DNA from: Plantago major
Taxonomy: Eukaryota; Streptophyta; Magnoliopsida; Lamiales; Plantaginaceae
Length of the DNA: 64,000 nucleotides
Assembly: GCA_026545765.1 (NCBI GenBank)
Contig: JAIFAC010000174.1
Coordinates: forward strand, 1-64,000
Reading direction: 5' to 3'
A program made the translations under genes and the position numbers. Below are positions 11,884 through 23,261 of the stretch, in pieces (position 1 is the stretch's first letter; each line of letters starts with the position of its first letter). Under the pieces are notes generated by a model. The model did not search any database. It was not told the DNA's origin and saw only the letters and a program-made list of their open reading frames with translations.

Positions 11884-13577
11884 ATGAATCAAAATGATAA
11901 TGATCCTGCTAGTTCTAAACCCATTATCAAATGGATAAGAGATCATCCTGTAAAGGATGTGATAGGTCCTTTAGACCAAGGGGTAAGAACTACGAGAGCA
12001 ATTGCTGAAAATGCAAATTCTCTCTATGGATGTTTCATCTCAGATATTGAACCAAAGACCATTGAAGAAGCATTAAAAGACCAAGATTGGATCTTAACAA
12101 TGCAAGAAGAGTTGGATCAATTTGAGAGAAACAAAGTCTGGAAACTAGTTCCCTACATTGATGGAATATCTGTCATAGGAACTAAGTGTGTTTTCATAAA
12201 CAAGATGAATGAATCTGGTGAAGTAACCAGAAACAAAAGCAAGGTTGGTTGCCAAGGGATTCACCCAGACTGAAGGATTAGATTTTGATGAGTCATATGC
12301 TCCAGTTGCAAGATTGAATGCAATAAGACTATTTATAGCCTTTGCAGCTCATAATGGATTTAAAGTTTACCAAATGGATGTCAAGAGTGCATTCCTAAAT
12401 GGTGAGCTTGCTGAGGAAGTCTATGTTAAGCAACCGCCTGGTTTTGAAGTTTCCTCAGAAAGCAAGATGGTCTATAAGCTTCAGAAAGCTCTATATGGAC
12501 TTCAACAAGCTCCAAGAGCTTGGTATGACACTTTGGCCAAGTACTTGCTGGGAAGTGGATTCAAGAGAGGTGAAGTTGATAAAACTCTCTTTACATTGAA
12601 CCATGAAGGGAAACTACTCTTAGTACAAGTTTATGTTGATGACATAATCTTTGGATCCAAGGACAAGAAACTTTGTGAAGACTTTGCTGAGCTCATGAAA
12701 AATAAATTTGAGATGAGCATGATGGGAGAATTGAATTACTTCCTAGGGTTGCAGGTCAAGCAACTTGATGATGGAATATTCATTAGTCAAACAAAGTATG
12801 CAAAAGACATGCTCAATAAGTTTAATCTAAAGCCTTCTGAAAAGAATGCTAAGATACCTATGAGCATTGGAACCAAGATGACCTATACTGAATCTGACAA
12901 GAGTGTTGACGAACACAAGTATAGGAAATTAATTGGTCTCTACTATACCTCACTAGCAGACAAATACTCGATATATGGTTGGTGTATGTGCAAGATTTGA
13001 CAAATCAATGCAATCACACTATAACGCTGCTATGAAGATTCTAAGGTATGTTACAGGTACTGTAGAAGTTGGATTGTGGTATCCAAAAGAAAGTGTATTG
13101 AGTTTAGTTGGCTATTCAGATGTTGACTATGCTGGATCAATGCTTCATAGAAAAAGAACTTCAAGAACTTGTCAATTCCTTGGTACTAGATTGATATCAT
13201 GGTTTAGCAAGAAACAAAACTCAATTGCCACATCAACCACAGAAGCAGAGGATATTGCTGATGGGTGTTGTGCTTCACAAATTTTGTGGATACAACAACA
13301 ACTCAGAGACTATGAGATCAATGAAGTGAAAACTCCCATTTTCTGTGACAACACAAGTGCTATTGCAATCACTCAGAATCCTAAGTTCCATGCAAGAATA
13401 AAGCACATTGATGTTAGACACCACTTCATCAGAGATCATGTTGAAAAAGGGAATATTGAGATACTCAAGATTGGTACAGAAGACCAACTTCCAGATATCT
13501 TCACAAAGCCTCTGCAAGAGAGCAGATTCCTAGCCTTGAGACATAGTCTTGGGTTAATGGAATTGCCAAGGTGCTAA
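11884..13577 (+). pseudogene. Reverse transcriptase and RNase H region of copia element A
   Basis: The RT begins around 12050 ([21 protein letters not shown]), with the conserved [21 protein letters not shown] and the active site [12 protein letters not shown] near 12630-12665. RNase H follows (TTEAE near 13240, then ILWIQQQLRDYE and FCDNTSAIAI) and ends KPLQESRFLALRHSLGLMEL at 13577. These are textbook copia RT and RNase H blocks. Few breaks; the 251-residue piece 12245-13000 is the longest. Confidence 0.9.
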
Positions 13578-13654
13578 ATTGGTCACTGGGACGGGAACTC
13601 AATGAGCCAATACAGAAGAATAAGGCTTTCTGAAAAGAAAGGCACTTAAAGAGA

Positions 13655-13745
13655 GAAGAAGATATCTGAGACAGGCACTCAGATATCGTGGCTATGTGTC
13701 AAATTGGTTAAAGAGGTATCCGAAATGGGTATTCAGATATGTGAG
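13655..13745 (+). repeat. Inverted-repeat cluster after pol, element A
   Basis: A perfect inverted repeat has arms GATATCTGAG (13661-13670) and CTCAGATATC (13678-13687) with a 7-base loop. A second, imperfect one follows around 13712-13741. Copies B and C have longer clusters at the same place. It lies between the pol stop and the accessory gene. Confidence 0.7.
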
Positions 13746-13849
13746 GCCACTAAGTAAGGGGGAACACAAAAAGAGAGAAGTAGTCAAACAGTACTATCTG
13801 TCAGAAGTCAACTATCTCTTGTGTTTTGAAAAATTTCCTTTTTAATGAT

Positions 13850-15260
13850 AATTTTCAAACAACACTGGACGTTTAATTAATAAGCTCAGAAACCAGTTTG
13901 TCTCTGCTCGTCCTCGAGCAAACAGACTAAACTAGACTCGACTAAACTCTAAGCAAATAAGCACAAAGGAATTAAACTACCAAGTTACCGAGCCAACAAT
14001 GCTAACATTAAACCCAAAAGATGCAAACGCTTTAAAATCCTTCTAACGTTGGTAGAAAACAAAGAAAAATTCAAACAAGTTTGTTTCCAAAGTAAAAAAG
14101 AACTTAGAGTTAATCCCAGAGTCCCTCACAGATAATCAGTTAAGCCACCCTCTCACAGCTGGAAGTGTCCAGCGAGTTAAAAACGCTCAAGAATAAAGCT
14201 GGGCGGTGACATTCATCACAGAATGCCACAAATCTCTTATGCTAACGTACTCAATTCGTCAAGTCAAAAGGGACTTGAACGCGCGACTCTAGACAAATAA
14301 ATGAGAACAAAGACTGATTGCTGCTCCTTTTTTGCTCAAATTTTTTATATTTTCATATTTTGCACACTATTTTTTAGATCATAATAAATGCCCTGTGTGC
14401 TTTATCGTTTGGCCTCATTGGGCTCTTTTTTGTCTCAATTTTAGTAGGTGTCTATTTTACCGAAAGTCTGCATTTTTGTGCATGTCAGTTTGGTATACGT
14501 GCCATCAACCTCACGGACATGTAGCTTTTAAATACGCGGTATGTGGTAGTATTTGAAACACGCCTAACACGACTAACGGTGATCAATTAAGACCATAGAT
14601 CCACCCCGAGACTATAATATATATATTTTTAGGAACAGCAGACAGACTCGATAATCAATTACAAGATGGCTCCAGTAAAGGTAAAGAGCAGTCGCAAGAA
14701 AAGAATGGAGGACATGCCGTTTGTCATCCTCAACTACTAAGAGCACACATAAGTATGAAGTGGTGCAATAACTTTAATAAAAGAATTGCTCTACCCAGAA
14801 ATCACAAAAAACAAAGCTTGCACAAGATTTTTACATCAGCATTAAAGGCTTCTCACAGGCTTTTTGGACTAAAGAACTAACTAGACTTCCTTTTTACAGA
14901 GGAAACAAACTTACAAATTTTTTCCGCTTCCACTACTGATTAGAAAATATTCAAAGCATAAGCATCAAAAGGGTTTAACACTAGCAAAATGGGCTCGACC
15001 CTAGCAGTTAACTCAGACTCAAAGGAAACAACTGACAAACAGAAAAGAAAAAATTGAAACAACAAACAACACAAGATGCACATCTCACCCTCCCCTAACA
15101 AAGAGAAGCTTGTCCTCAAGCAAGAGAAAAATAGAAACAAACATCTTACACATTTTGTACTCATTTTTAGTCAAGTACCGGACTCTTCCGCATCAGTCAG
15201 CGGGTGTTGCTTATGGTTATAGTCATTTCGACTTCTTGACCTCTTGATTACTTTAGCGCC
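13850..15260. other. Segment of element A with no counterpart in elements B and C
   Basis: Elements B and C have the internal TATA box, leader and accessory start here, whereas A has unrelated AT-rich sequence. It includes a fragment resembling the accessory gene start (ATG 14665, MAPVKVKSSRKK) and two similar phrases, GCTCGTCCTCGAGCAAAC near 13917 and GCTTGTCCTCAAGCAAG near 15108, which recall sequences often seen in plant LTRs. It may be one or two fragments of another retroelement, but I find no clean ends or target duplication. Small ORFs on either strand here have no recognisable content. Confidence 0.4.
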
Positions 15261-16814
15261 TAGGGCCTTTCTGAGTGTCGAGTACCTACTTGGTGCTGCC
15301 AATAACCAAGCAGATATGAAGCATGGGCTGTCTTTACTTGAAAAGGTAAAGATTAAAGAGTTTTGCTCTGCAAGGCCCACTTGCACCTCTACTGTGGATG
15401 TGTTGGAATTCTGTAATAATTCCACCATCATTGAAGACGATGGCACTGGAGAAGTGTGCATCACAACGAAGGTTCAAGGTGTTGACATAAACCTTGATTT
15501 GAAATCCTTCAGCACACTCTTTCGGTTACCCACCCAAGGTACTGAGTATGTACCAGATACCTCAATCAAGAGTGCAGAAATCTTCTACTCTCTCTACAGA
15601 AATCTTGAAAAGGATGATACTCCAACAGGGTTTGACAATTATGTTGTCAGGAGAAGAAATCTTGTTGAACCTTGGGATTTGATAGCCCTTGTATTGCATA
15701 GGTGTTTTGATTTAAATCATGGTGGAGCTGACCAGATCAGCATGGAAAGATGGGGAATGATGGCATTCCTCAACACTCTGGAGGAGAGAGCTGAGCCCTT
15801 CAACTGGGGGAAGTACATCTTTCTAAGGTTTGTTGACAAACTTCAAGGCTTTGAGCCTATTGTGAAAGGTGATCTTGCTGAGCCCAAGCATACTATCAGC
15901 TTTGGTCTGAAGATATGCTACATTCTAGAGAAGCTTGGCATAAAGCTTAGGGGGAATGGAGAAATTGCAAAGTGATCTTGTTTGCAAATACAATTAATGA
16001 GCTCAGCGAAGGAACCGGAAGAGGCCAGAGAAGACATTTACGAGGAAAATGTTGTGCCAAAGAAGAAGCGTGAAGCGGAGGCAAGAAGAAGGCATGTGCC
16101 GAGGAGGCACCTCAGCGGTAGATCTTGCCACAAAGGTGTCGACCATAGTGTTGAAGATACCATTGCCACCTTGACCGACACCATGGTCTGCGGTACCACT
16201 CTTGATGCTAAGAGGGTTGATCGTCCCAGCCGCTATCTGCTGAAGAAGCCAATGATTTGGAATTTGACCCATTCTTAGAAAGGAATGAGGTTGCTGATGA
16301 AGTCCCTGCATCACAGGTTGCTGAACAAGTAACCATGTCTCGAGGAAACACTCTTCCAGGGGCTTCCACTTTGAAGGATATTAATGATGCCCTGATGAAT
16401 GATGCAGTTGTACTTGATGACCTGATGAATGCATCGATACAAAACATTCTTTGGTGATCGGAGAGAACTATCACTGCTGTTCCTACTCCATCAAGATCCG
16501 GATCACCACAACAACCACAAGTATCCCGACCTGGCGATCGAGATGATTACTTGGTAGAGGCATTTGAGATCGTCGGAGGCGATGGTGTTGTTGATTTAAA
16601 TCCTGTGATTGGACAGGTTCCCCAACTCCAATCTGGGAGGGATCAACCTAATGTTGAGACTCAGGGAGATCAACTATGGGAGGCAACTGAGTCAAACACT
16701 CAGGAAAGGCTTGAAGTGCCTGAAACTTCAAACAGAGATATTGTCAAGGGACAACAAGACCAACACATGGAATAACCACAAGTTCCAGAGACCAATCAGC
16801 CTGGCATTGATCAG

Positions 16815-17494
16815 GTTACTGAGTGGTTTAACTCTTTACTTGTAAAAATTCTATGTTTTATGTCTTGTATCTTATTGTTTAATCTTTGTTATAGGCTGAA
16901 AAAGGAAATAAGGAAGGAGAGGATCTGAAAAGCTTCCTACACAAGAGGAAGGAGAGGAAACTGCAAAGTTTTCCTCACAGTCTGAGAAGGAGGATTCTAT
17001 TCCCTCCATCAACATGGAATCTGAGCCTGTTACACAGGTAGCTGAAGATTCTAGTTTATACTCTCAGAAATCTCCCTCCAATGATCTTTCTAACCCATTC
17101 TTATTTTTCTTAAAGGTTCAAACTGAGAAGAAAGATGATGTGGCTGAAAAGCCAGAAACATCAAAGGATATTCCAGAAACCTCAAAGGTTTATGAGAGAC
17201 ACATATCTGAGCCTCCTGTCAGAGAGGTAGACATCTCAGATACCATTGTGTGTGAAATCCTATTAAATCTTTGTAAGTGTACTAACACTTTTATTCTCGA
17301 GTTCGAAAGAAATGGATGTTGAGGAGGATAAGACGCCCAAGTCTCCTCCAAGGATATCTGAGGGTCCTTCCACCTCTCAAGTCAACCCATCTGAGCCTGT
17401 TGTTGTGATACAGGTAACTCAGAAACCCGACACTTTTGAAACTCAGATATTTGAACAAGTTCTGATACTTAATCAAAACTCCATTTTCTTTCAG
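16815..17494 (+). repeat. Tandem exon-intron units in the accessory gene, element A
   Basis: Four GT-AG segments are visible: 16815-16894 (80 nt), 17038-17115 (78), 17227-17301 (75) and 17414-17494 (81). Donors follow CAG or GAG. Three of the four acceptors are followed by G[CT]T. The blocks between them start with related text (GTTCAAACTGAGAAG, GCTCAAAATGAG), so exon and intron seem to have been duplicated together with a period of about 190-220 nt. Introns of this size are at the short end for plants. No RNA evidence is available here. Confidence 0.6.
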
Positions 17495-18512
17495 GCTCAA
17501 AATGAGGGTACTTCACATCAAACTACAAGGGTAGTTACGTCTGATGAAGATTAGCTTGAGTTGTTCAAGGATCGTGCACTTCGGATCATCTCCACCTTTA
17601 AAAGATGGCAAATTAGAAGACTTGATCTGATGGTTCTTGCACAAATTCTTGATGATCTTATAAGAAGGATGAAAGCTAAATAACTTGAATGCTACATTCA
17701 TGCGTTGCTTCCTACTGAAAAATATGACCATGCAACCTTGATGAACTTATTGTTCAAAGATGTAGTTGCAGAAATCCTCATTGAAGATTTTCAGAAAGCA
17801 AATAGAAGTACAAGGGTCCGGCTAGCTTCTAACCCCATGGTGCCGCTGAAAATTCCGTCAGCACCCTCATAACAAGAAGAAGTGGGAAGTAAGCCGGTGA
17901 TACTTAAAGAAGTGATAGATCTGCTATCTGACGAGGAGACTGATGAAAATGATGTAGAAAAAAAAAGTCTCCTCATCCTTACGAAAGAAAGATGATTCTC
18001 ACAAGGATGATGATGATAATGCACCTCACAGTGCGGGAGGAGTTACTAGGCGAAATAATGCCTCACCATGAGAAGCTACCTGAGAAGAAAAATTCTCCTC
18101 CTCAATCTCATCAGAGATCATCTAACCCTTCTCCAACTAAGCAAGAAGATGAAGAAGTTGGACACGTTGCTGATGACACCGCTCAGAAACTACAGGAAGC
18201 TGAGTAAAGGGTGGCCCAACTTAAACAAATGTTGGAAGAAGAAGAGCACTTGCGCCTTGAGTTGGAAACCAAGGTTGCTGAAAAAGAAGCCAATTTGAAG
18301 AAGATTGAAGAGTTGTCTCGCAAGGAGGTAGAAGCCCTTGCTGAGCAGAAACAACTGGTCCTTGATGCACATAAGCTAATGGAAGAAGTTGATACTGAGG
18401 AAGCTCCTAACATCAAGAAGAAGAATGCTGAAATAGCATCTGCCCCTTCTTCTCCTGGAAAAGGAAAGAAGTTTGTGTCTGAAATGATTGCTGAATTAGG
18501 AAATGAAGACAT

Positions 18513-18555
18513 AGAAGAAGAAGAAGAAGAAGAAGAAGAAGAAGAAGAAGAAGAA
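18513..18555 (+). repeat. GAA microsatellite coding poly-Glu
   Basis: About fourteen GAA/GAAGAA units encode a Glu run in the accessory region of element A; a second shorter GAA tract lies at about 19279-19301. On the reverse strand these make misleading Ser- or Leu-rich open frames. Confidence 0.85.
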
Positions 18556-20563
18556 GAGCTAGGAGATGCTGACCATCCTGGATTTTCTGCCAAGAATCCA
18601 CAAACTCTTGTTCACATCTCAAGAGAACATTCTATCTCCCACCATCTACAACAAAGTTCCTAATGTAAACACAATTGATTATGAGAATAGATAAAAAACA
18701 TTGATCAAGATTATGAAGGAACTGGAAGCTTAAGACAAGGAGGTCACTGAATCAGTACCACCAGAATTTACCAAGTTTGCTGAACTTCTTTCACAAAGAA
18801 CCTCCTCAATGGTTCTAAAGCATAAAGACCTTGGTATGGTTAAGGATCTAGACAACACAACTATGCAGGTTGCTTATGACAATGCTAGCTTGCATCTGCA
18901 AAGATACAATCAGTGGTTGCTGAAGTTTCCAAATTGACAAACAAGGAAACTGGAATTGAAAAGCAAAATGCAGACCTCAGAAAGGAGATGCAACAACTCA
19001 CTGAAGCTTACATTTGTCTACAAGAGAATTTTGACTCTCTGTCAGAATCGTATGCCAGAATCCTAGGTGGTTTTGATCAGTCTCCTATGACTAAGGGGGA
19101 AGGAAGTTCCAGGAGAGTACAAGGTAAGGGTAAAGAAAAGATGTATCCTGAAGAATCCCAAACCAAAACCCCAAGTCAAGAATTACAGATGGTGACTACA
19201 AGATCTAGGGCAAGATCTCAGAAACCTCCAACAGCTGCCAAGAGCTCAAGGAGAAGACAAGACAGAGACTCTGAAGAAGAAGAAGAAGAAGAAGAAGAAG
19301 GAGAGATCTCTGAAAGAGAAGGAAAACAGGCCAAGATAGCTGCAAAGAATTGATGTTCATACATCATTCTGATGACGAGGATGATGATGAAGAGGAAGAT
19401 ATAAATCCTGTTCACAGGAAAAGAGGAACAAGCAGAATGTCTGAACCTATAGCTGCAATTCCTATAGCAGCAAGGACACCTTCTAGAAATACTAAGTCAA
19501 TTCAGCAAGGTACCCCATCTGAAGACCCTTCTATGAAAGGCTTAAACTACAAACAGAAGAGGAAGAGGGAAAGGGATATCAAGTTTGGTAGAGTGCTACC
19601 ACCAAAGCCTGAACATGCTCAGATTGAGTATGTAAAGGTTGATGAACTTGATTCCACTATTTGGCAGTGCATTCATCAGAAGAATGTCTACTGGATACTG
19701 AAATTGAAGAATCTTCTAGTCAATGAAGGAGGACTACTAGTACCTATCTACAGACAGATGATGGCATGGAGAAAAGGCAGACCAGAGCTACTCCCTAGAG
19801 ATAGAGTCAAGAAGTGGCTAGACTTTGAAATAGAAGTCAGGCAAACAGCCAGAAAGAATGACCTATCTGAAGAATGCCCTTATCATAGACCAGAGGATGT
19901 GCACACTATTGAAGATGAATTTGGGTCAAGAACAAAGCTGCAGGTTGAACCTTATGAGTCATTTTATTTGACTAAGGAACAATACTTGGGAGACCTAAAA
20001 TATCTGAGAGAGATATATGGTCATTACAAACCCACTGAAGAGCAGCTAGTACATGTCTGGAAACGGGGCAAGTACCTTTGGATCAAAAGCATGATCAAGA
20101 ACCTACCCACCAAATCTTACAAGGAGATTGCTTTGGCAACAAGGAATGCAGAACTGAAAGTCAAAACATACATCCTTGAATACTCAGAAGATGTCAAGAG
20201 ATATGGTGATAGGGTTTTTCAAAGCTGAAGACTGAAGACTTGAAGACCAACTAGTAGGATGTTCACTTGGAACTTGGAACTTCCTGTTGTCCTACTTAGT
20301 TGTGTATTTTTGATTTTTGCTGATTGTAATCTTGTAAAAGTTATCTGAACTCTCACTTGTAATTCTATCTAATGAACTTACTCTCAGATACCTATCTAAT
20401 GAAAAGATAACTTGTCAGCAAAGATCACACCTTGTGATTTGGTTGATGTTTACTTTCTGCACTTAAATAAAAAGAAATGAAAGATCTTAATAAATGTTGA
20501 AGTGTTGGATTGTTTCCTCATCCAGTTCATGATAGGTTTTTAGATAGTCATACGTGACTGATC

Positions 20564-20578
20564 AAAAAGGGGGAAATT
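20564..20578 (+). other. Polypurine tract, element A
   Basis: AAAAAGGGGGAAATT lies immediately before the 3' LTR. It is the plus-strand primer site. The identical 15-mer precedes the 3' LTR of element B. Confidence 0.9.
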
Positions 20579-22013
20579 TGTTAAGAATATCTGTTTAGAT
20601 TTTGATCAGTAACCCTAATGACTTATCTTAGCTCAGAAAGGTAACTAGTACTCTTAGTTCACTTGAACATTGTAAAAGAGGAAGTTTACTGAGTATGTTA
20701 GTCTAGCAAATCTTGTATAGGATGTTAGGTCTCTGAGTGTAATTTTTATATCTTTGACGAAGACCAAGAAGCAAGAATCCAGCAGAAGGAAGCCTTTATT
20801 GAAGATCAGAAGACTGCACAAGATTGCTGAAGACTAAGGAAAAGTGTCTCCTCAGATACCTTGGCTCAGATACTTTGAAGAAATTACGTGTCTTTGGAAG
20901 ACAAGTATTTCAATAGGTTTCTGATGTACTATAGGTCACTGAGAAAGGACTGGCAAAGCCTCAGAAAGCTTGTATTGTTCCGTTGGCACTACAGGACAAA
21001 AGTTAGTGCAGTGCATTAATTATGCAGACAGATATGTCTGAGCAAAAGAGGAAATCTCTGGAAAGAGACAAAGCTCACTGTCGTACTAACTTCAAATATC
21101 GTTAGTTTGAATTTCATTGAGCCTAACAGATACTATTCAAACGGCATGATTTTTTACTATAAATATCACCACTTAGAATGCTTGAAAGATACACGGAATA
21201 CACAGAACTTCTTACATTACATTGAAGCATATAAACCTTCTACCTACTTACTCTCTAGCTTTCTATTGCGATAAAAGCTCTTGAATTCTAAGTAGCACGA
21301 AAGTTCTTAACAAGGATTGCATATTGTGAAGGAGTTGAATCCAGAAGATATAGTTGCGACTCATATCTGTGATTCATTCTCTTGAACAACATCAAGACTT
21401 AGTCGATGAAACAACTTACCATACATTGAAAAGTGTATTAAGTAAGATTGTTTCTCTGAGCACTCTAAGATAAGTATAAGTTATAAGAGCACCTCACGAC
21501 AAACTATCATAACCAACACCACACAGGCGGTTGAGCATAGGAAGTACTTGGCTTTGGAAGCTGAGGAATAGCTCAAAGGTTACTGAGTAGAGGAAGTAAT
21601 TTGTTGGGAAAACCAGGATACAACTCAGGGGGGACACTCGGTTGGGAACCTAGTGATAAAGGAATCAAGAGATAGGACTTTGTAAGGGGAACTCAATATC
21701 TTATCTTAGTGGAATCAAGTCCTGAGAAAGGGCGAGTGGATTAGTTGAGGATTCATACCCTCAGATACCACTATAAACTATTGCGTTATTTACTTTCTGC
21801 ACTTTACTTATTGCGTATTTATTGCTTACTGAGTATTTAAACAGTTTATAGACTGCTGAGCACGTACACTTATCACTGAAGTCTTTTGCTCTCTGAATAT
21901 AAGCATCAGATACCTTCACGGATATCTGAGAAACTGTTTTATTGTTAAAAGTTTGAAAAGTATATTCCCCCCCCCCCCACAAGTCTTTTACTTTGTCGTT
22001 ATCTGGACCAACA
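20579..22013 (+). repeat. 3' LTR of copia element A
   Basis: It begins TGTTAAGAATATCTG directly after the polypurine tract and ends ..GGACCAACA. The TATA region, tandem hairpin units (about 21530-21660) and a poly(C) tract near 21968 match the 5' LTR in order. About 1.43 kb. Confidence 0.9.
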
Positions 22014-22393
22014 CCATCAAAAGAAATCCGTTTAGAGGAGAGGAATCAGAAAGGAAAAAGAAAAAGATCCAACACGATGTGCTTCGTAGGATGAGATGGA
22101 GTGCATGGCGAGTTGCACCAAGATTGTGCACAATGAGCGTGTGGCGAGTGTATATATATATATCTGAGCTCTCAGTATAGTTGTTTGGTCGACAAACCGG
22201 CGGTTATGGGGGCAAAACACGATTTTCTAGTCTCTGTGGAAAGGACAATAGCACCTCTTTGTTTGTGTGACGGGGGAATGGACTTGATCTAAGAAAAATG
22301 ATAAATGCAAAATGATAAATGCATACGTTGATTTACCATATCTTGAATCTCCTCCAAAATCATTATGTGGACGGATAGTTAGTGTAAGAGAAA
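22014..22393. other. Host DNA between element A and the Mutator-like element
   Basis: Short non-coding stretch with a TA dinucleotide run at about 22150-22163 and a small repeated phrase (ATGATAAATGC, twice at 22300-22325). Only short frames without recognisable content. The last bases, AGAGAAA (22387-22393), are repeated at 38100-38106 on the other side of the DNA transposon. Confidence 0.5.
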
Positions 22394-22503
22394 TGAATGA
22401 ATTGCCAAAATAGCCTTCCACCAAAAAATATATTCCAAACTAGCCTTCTACAAAACTTATTTTCTTTTATAGCCCTTTTTGCCACATGAGATGCCATGTG
22501 GAT
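22394..22503 (+). repeat. Left terminal inverted repeat of the Mutator-like element
   Basis: It pairs with 37990-38099 on the opposite strand with scattered mismatches and small gaps. The best-conserved core is the block around TTCCAAACTAGCCTTCTA (left), matching TAGAAGGTTAGTTTGGGA (right). Confidence 0.65.
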
Positions 22504-23261
22504 AATAAAATGTCACAAAAACCAACTTAAAGTGTCACAAAATCATTTAAAAAAATGTATTATAGGATATAAATCTCTCACCAGTATATATCTTATCATC
22601 TAGTCATCAAATATTTAAAATGTTCAATTAATATTAATATTACAAAAATTAAGACAGGGTAGTAGTCATTAATAATATTAAATCCTACATTCCTACTAGT
22701 TGAGAACCATTTCTATTAATCGACTTGAGGCTTCAAGCAAACAATAAATATGAAGTATATAGGGTTAAATACAAATAACCACAGGAATTATATAAAATAA
22801 AAAATTAAAGAATTAAAGGAGAGAGCGCACGTGAAATCTCTAAGTTAAAAAAATAGCACCAAACCCTCTAAGTTTTCTTCATTATATTTGTACTTTTAAC
22901 TTTTTTTTTTAATTTTAGTTTGACGGGTATGTCACATAAAAGATCCTGATGTTTAACGGAAAACCTAATACCATTAGTCACATGTGAGCGTAATAAGGTG
23001 AGAGAATTTTTTTGGGTTTCTTGCATTTAACATGTATTATAATCTTAATTTCATAAAAATCATGATAAAGTTCAAAATAAATTAAAATCCACTTTATGAT
23101 AGATTTAGTGCTTTTCATAATGTATAAAAGAATGGAGAAAAAAGTGTTTAATTAAATAAGCATTCCTCCCAGTATATAACATAAAGAAACTTCAGAGAGG
23201 ATGGAGTAGTAATAAGACATAAGATAATTGCACTTCTTTCTAATTTATGCACAAAAGAATT
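22504..23261. other. Interior of the Mutator-like element, left part; no gene
   Basis: AT-rich non-coding sequence. It may hold smaller, older insertions, but no ends are clear. Positions 23257-23261 (GAATT) form the left flank of copia element B, matched 4 of 5 by AAATT at 37885-37889. Confidence 0.45.

Larger units (their letters stand above)
15264..20228 (+). pseudogene. Accessory gene region of copia element A (unknown protein)
   Basis: I do not recognise this family. The N-terminal domain (15264-15975) reads YLLGAANNQADMK, then GGADQISMERWGMMAFLN, FNWGKYIFLRFVDKLQGFE and SFGLKICYILEKLGIKL; the same blocks recur in B and C. The middle is a modular exon-intron array (16815-17494) and acidic linkers. 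Two coiled coils (18211-18400 and 18913-19080), a poly-Glu tract and a basic stretch follow. The C-terminal domain (19590-20228) has ECPYHRPEDVH, YESFYLTKEQYLGDLKYLR and KYLWIKSM. No transmembrane segment or signal peptide is seen, so it does not look like the env-like ORF of soybean SIRE1. Broken at several places. Confidence 0.7.
6190..22013 (+). mobile_element. Copia element A: giant Ty1/copia retrotransposon, SIRE/Maximus type, broken
   Basis: It has LTRs at both ends (6190-7617 and 20579-22013), a primer binding site for initiator tRNA-Met, gag, protease, integrase, reverse transcriptase and RNase H in copia order, an accessory gene region and a polypurine tract. The total of 15.8 kb is well above the usual 9-12 kb for SIRE/Maximus because of the accessory region and an extra segment at about 13850-15260. 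Flanks are CCACC on the left and CCATC on the right, a 4-of-5 match consistent with an aged 5-bp target duplication. Coding regions are broken at roughly a dozen or more places. The LTRs differ by several percent and by small indels, so it is older than the gypsy element nearby. Confidence 0.88.

Noticed and set aside
14940-15464. Minus-strand frames of 74 and 97 codons
   Set aside because: They overlap a segment whose + strand is coding in homologous copies or has no similarity to anything; no domain visible.
18183-18593. Long Ser-rich and Leu-rich frames on the - strand
   Set aside because: They are the complement of a GAA microsatellite and coiled-coil coding on the + strand; no start context or homology.
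15264-20228. Accessory gene as an envelope protein
   Set aside because: No signal peptide, membrane span or fusion-like segment; coiled coils alone are not enough.
22014-22180. 75-codon plus-strand frame (21953-22180) crossing the LTR end
   Set aside because: It runs from LTR into flank and includes a TA microsatellite; no homology.
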